This document shows positions 61,744 to 64,000 of a stretch of 64,000 nt of DNA, piece after piece (the stretch's first letter is position 1; the number at the start of each line of letters is the position of its first letter). Below the pieces are notes generated by a model. The model made no database searches. It saw only the letters and a list, made by a program, of their open reading frames with translations, and was not told the origin of the DNA. Origin of the DNA: an uncultured Mycoplasmatota bacterium (lineage in GTDB: Bacteria > Bacillota_I > Bacilli_A > RF39 > UBA660); contig CAMMBO010000001.1 of NCBI GenBank assembly GCA_946494435.1, positions 1 to 64,000 of the forward strand, given 5' to 3'. Position numbers and translations under genes: made by a program.

Positions 61744-62397
61744 TTAAGAAGATTGTGCTTCTGCTTGACCATATACATTTACTCTTAGCTTAAAAGTTTG
61801 TGCTCCTGCTTCATTTTGCACTTGATAAGTATCAGCTACCCACATTCTTAAACGAAAATCATGACTATCAGTAACAACAAATGTACTTCTATAAAGTAAT
61901 TTATCACCTGCTGGGGCTCCTGATACATCAGATGCTTCAACATCTGTTAAAGTATCATAAGTAGGAACAGTACCACCTTCAAAACCAGTAATAGGAGTAT
62001 CTGCATCGCTATCCATATCAGTTAAATATACTTTAACTGCACTTTCTGGTAAATTACTGTCCTCTACTTTTGAAGCAGTAACAGCATAATTAATTGTAGT
62101 ATCACCACTAATAGTAGCACCTACAGTAAAATCAAAAACATAGTTTTGTTCTCCATCACCCGATTCATCAGTATATGCTTTACCAACACTATCAGCAACA
62201 GGCAAAGCATTAGAAATATTAATACCATTAACAGGTTCAGTATAACGCATTGTAATAGTACCAGTCGAAATTTGATTTACCATTGTTCCTGTTTGACTAA
62301 AGCTAAAGGCTGCAAATGATACTCCAACAACAGCTACAACCAAAATAGCTACCCCTAATACTGACAATAACACTTGTTTAGAATTATTATCCTTCAT
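61744..62397 (-). CDS. TasA/camelysin-like exported protein (copy 1)
   Basis: The 217-aa protein opens the cluster. It has a signal helix (VLLSVLGVAILVVAVVGVSFAA), the early block TGTITMRYTEPVNGINISNALPVADSVGK, DFTVGATISGDTTINYAVTASK and the late block FRLRMWVADTYQVQNEAG, then TFKLRVNVYGQ. AAGGAGG precedes the ATG and a promoter lies at 62426-62455. The strong promoter and terminator suggest it is the major subunit. No metalloprotease motif is visible, so a structural rather than camelysin-protease role is likely. Confidence 0.87.
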   Translation of the reverse strand: MKDNNSKQVLLSVLGVAILVVAVVGVSFAAFSFSQTGTMVNQISTGTITMRYTEPVNGINISNALPVADSVGKAYTDESGDGEQNYVFDFTVGATISGDTTINYAVTASKVEDSNLPESAVKVYLTDMDSDADTPITGFEGGTVPTYDTLTDVEASDVSGAPAGDKLLYRSTFVVTDSHDFRLRMWVADTYQVQNEAGAQTFKLRVNVYGQAEAQSS

Positions 62398-62425
62398 TTT
62401 ATATCTAACCTCCTTCTACACTAAC

Positions 62426-62455
62426 ACTATATCATAAATATAATTATAAATGCAA
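62426..62455 (-). promoter_or_regulatory. Promoter of the TasA-like cluster
   Basis: TTGCAT (62450-62455), an 18-nt spacer and TATAGT (62426-62431) on the minus strand. Confidence 0.65.
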
Positions 62456-62505
62456 CTACTTTCTACCAAATTTCTTTATTTAATAACGACATTATTTTAC
62501 AATAT

Positions 62506-63093
62506 TTACCACCCATATCTAATAAGTTCAAATTTTATATTATGACTAGTAACAAATCCTTCAAGATTAGACTGACTAGTAAAAAGTAAATCCATATGAT
62601 TACCTGTAACTGCTCCTCCTCTATCCATAACAATAGCAAGAATAGGTTCACTATATATATTAATACCACTTATTCTAACAATACTACCACATGGAATAGA
62701 TCTATCTGCAGCAACTACTCTAACAGTACCATATACTTGGTCTTCAAAATAAATATTACCATTTTTAAAGTTTTGACGAGGTGGACAAGCACTATTACCA
62801 GAACAACCTGGACAATCAGGTCCATACGCTGTAAGAGTCCCCATAAAAGCAACAGGACTACTACTAGCCACACTAATAGCATCATAAAAACTATCATATA
62901 AAGTAGGCTCTTTAGCTTTCTCCATCTCTTTAATAGAGTTATATTTATTAACAATATGAACTGCTTGTAAGCTTTTTACACTATTTATATTAGAAGTCAT
63001 TACTACAGTTTTATTATTACCTGACAATACAACAAAAGCTAAAGCAAAAATAATAATTACAAAACTAAAATATCTTAAAAATCTTTTACCCAT
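62506..63093 (-). CDS. YabE-like 3D-domain cell-wall protein
   Basis: The 195-aa protein has a signal or anchor helix (FSFVIIIFALAFVVLSG) and a C-terminal 3D domain: TLTAYGPDCPGC, VRVVAADRSIPCGSIVRISG and IVMDRGGAVTGNHMDLLF with the three Asp (AADRS, MDRGG, HMDLL). The fold is that of MltA/Rpf-associated muralytic or wall-binding enzymes. It lacks the DUF348/G5 part of full YabE. Its place between tatD and ksgA matches yabE in B. subtilis. The cysteines CPGCSGNSAC may form a disulfide or a metal site. Confidence 0.85.
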   Translation of the reverse strand: MGKRFLRYFSFVIIIFALAFVVLSGNNKTVVMTSNINSVKSLQAVHIVNKYNSIKEMEKAKEPTLYDSFYDAISVASSSPVAFMGTLTAYGPDCPGCSGNSACPPRQNFKNGNIYFEDQVYGTVRVVAADRSIPCGSIVRISGINIYSEPILAIVMDRGGAVTGNHMDLLFTSQSNLEGFVTSHNIKFELIRYGW

Positions 63094-63133
63094 CTTTTTA
63101 CCTCATTTTCTACTTAAGATAATACTAGCATTG

Positions 63134-63889
63134 TTATCTATTAAAGTCAAATAAACTTGAGGCATTTTTACTGGTAATTTCTGCTAATTCCTCTACACTA
63201 ATATTTTTTATATCAGCAATAAAGTTAGCAATAAACTCTAAATACTTAGAAGAATTAACTTTCCCTCTAAAGGGAACAGGAGTAAGATAAGGACTATCAG
63301 TCTCAAGTACAATAGATTCTAAAGGTACTTCTTTAACTACGTCTTTTAATTTAGAGTTTTTAAAAGTAACAACTCCACCTATTCCTAATAAGAATCCCAT
63401 ACTTATATAAATATTAGCAGTCTCTAAACTCCCACTAAAACAATGTATTATTCCTTTTACTTTATATTTCTTTAAAGTATTAATAGTATCCATAGTTGCA
63501 TCTCTAGAATGTATCACAACAGGAAGATTAAAAGCAGAAGCAATCTTTAATTGTTCTTCAAATAACCATATCTGTTTATCTTTATTTTCTTTAGTATAGT
63601 GATAATCAAGACCTATCTCCCCAATACCAACAACTTTTTTCTCGCCTAATAAACTCTTTAAATAGTCTAAATCAGATTCAGTAACAGTATCAGCATACTC
63701 TGGATGATATCCTATCGTAACATAAACCATATCATACTTATCTTTTAAATCCATTACTTCTTCTATACTTTCCCTACTACAACCTGATACAACAATTTTA
63801 TCAACACTAGCCTTCTTATTCTCTTCTATAACTTTATCTATATCAAGATAATCTTCCATACTTAAATGACAATGTGTATCTATATACAT
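63134..63889 (-). CDS. tatD: TatD-family metal-dependent DNase
   Basis: TatD hydrolases are TIM-barrel nucleases. The 251-aa protein has IDTHCHLSMEDY (HxH metal ligands), GYHPEYAD, VGIGEIGLDYHY, PVVIHSRDA, GIIHCFSGSLETA and VLETDSPYLTPVPFRGK. The ATG at 63889 follows GTGG; a longer frame to 63916 is rejected. In B. subtilis it lies between metS and yabE, as expected here. Confidence 0.95.
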   Translation of the reverse strand: MYIDTHCHLSMEDYLDIDKVIEENKKASVDKIVVSGCSRESIEEVMDLKDKYDMVYVTIGYHPEYADTVTESDLDYLKSLLGEKKVVGIGEIGLDYHYTKENKDKQIWLFEEQLKIASAFNLPVVIHSRDATMDTINTLKKYKVKGIIHCFSGSLETANIYISMGFLLGIGGVVTFKNSKLKDVVKEVPLESIVLETDSPYLTPVPFRGKVNSSKYLEFIANFIADIKNISVEELAEITSKNASSLFDFNR

Positions 63890-63930
63890 AAAAAACCACC
63901 ACTTTCTAAAAAACATTATATCAAAAAAAG

Positions 63931-63967
63931 AAATCCTCTAAATAGTATTTTACTATTTACAAGATTT
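63931..63967 (-). terminator. Terminator of the gene beyond the right edge
   Basis: TAAATAGTA/TACTATTTA (9 bp) inside a GATTT/AAATC outer stem is followed on the minus strand by CTTTTTTT. It would end a transcript entering from above 64 kb, perhaps metS by synteny. Confidence 0.75.
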
Positions 63968-64000
63968 TTTCTTTCTTCGACATAAAAATAATCTTATTAA

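Noticed and set aside
62715..62954. 79-aa minus-strand hydrophobic frame
   Set aside because: Alternate-frame shadow of the 3D-domain protein, which has motif support.
1..64000. Mycoplasma-type code (TGA as tryptophan)
   Set aside because: Core genes are full length without TGA, tryptophan is TGG, and several genes end in TGA.
1..64000. tRNA or rRNA genes, prophage, insertion sequences
   Set aside because: No T-loop patterns, rRNA segments, transposase, integrase or phage structural genes were recognised.

Overview
The window reads as chromosome of an AT-rich, uncultured low-GC Gram-positive bacterium (Bacillota/Bacilli, allied to the reduced, Mollicutes-related gut lineages). This is inferred from gene content, Shine-Dalgarno sites, gene order and very AT-rich codon use. 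The standard genetic code fits: TGA is used as a stop and tryptophan is TGG. No rRNA, tRNA, insertion sequence, prophage or CRISPR array was recognised. Almost all genes lie on the minus strand.

Read from high to low coordinates, the backbone follows the origin-proximal order of Bacillus subtilis: tatD, yabE-like 3D protein, ksgA, yabG, veg, spoVG, yabP, yabQ, divIC, tilS, ftsH, dusB, lysS, clpC, cysS, mrnC, rlmB, sigH-like sigma factor, then rpsL-rpsG-fusA-tuf. Against that backbone the accessory insertions stand out. (a) 57.8-62.4 kb holds a SipW-type signal peptidase with three clear TasA/camelysin-like proteins, a divergent fourth, and two membrane proteins. (b) 49.7-50.0 kb holds an unannotated candidate type I toxin-antitoxin locus, next to a frameshifted mscL. 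(c) 46.3-46.5 kb holds an orphan structured small RNA. (d) 36.5-41.5 kb holds a triplet of unknown paralogs, a cupin, a YhcG/DUF1016 nuclease and a DUF4143 ATPase. (e) 29.3-32.6 kb holds an RSH-type (p)ppGpp enzyme with a leader peptide and terminator, plus two unknown proteins.

The region 17-29 kb carries a TGS-uridine kinase fusion, clpP, a second DUF4143 ATPase, the whiA-yvcK-trxB-GNAT-lgt-yvlD run and uvrA. The region 0-10 kb carries def, eno, a HIT protein, a Fic-like cluster of unknown function, murD, a FemABX peptidyltransferase and several unknown proteins.

Two patterns run through the whole window. First, four promoters with 17-nt spacing carry short tandem repeats (period 23 or 27 bp) that abut or contain the -35 element. 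Two of these drive the two DUF4143 ATPases. Second, four genes are broken: a dNMP kinase-like gene, a flavin reductase-rubredoxin gene, an XRE regulator and mscL. Sporulation genes (yabG, yabP, yabQ, spoVG, sigH-like) persist although the lineage looks reduced.
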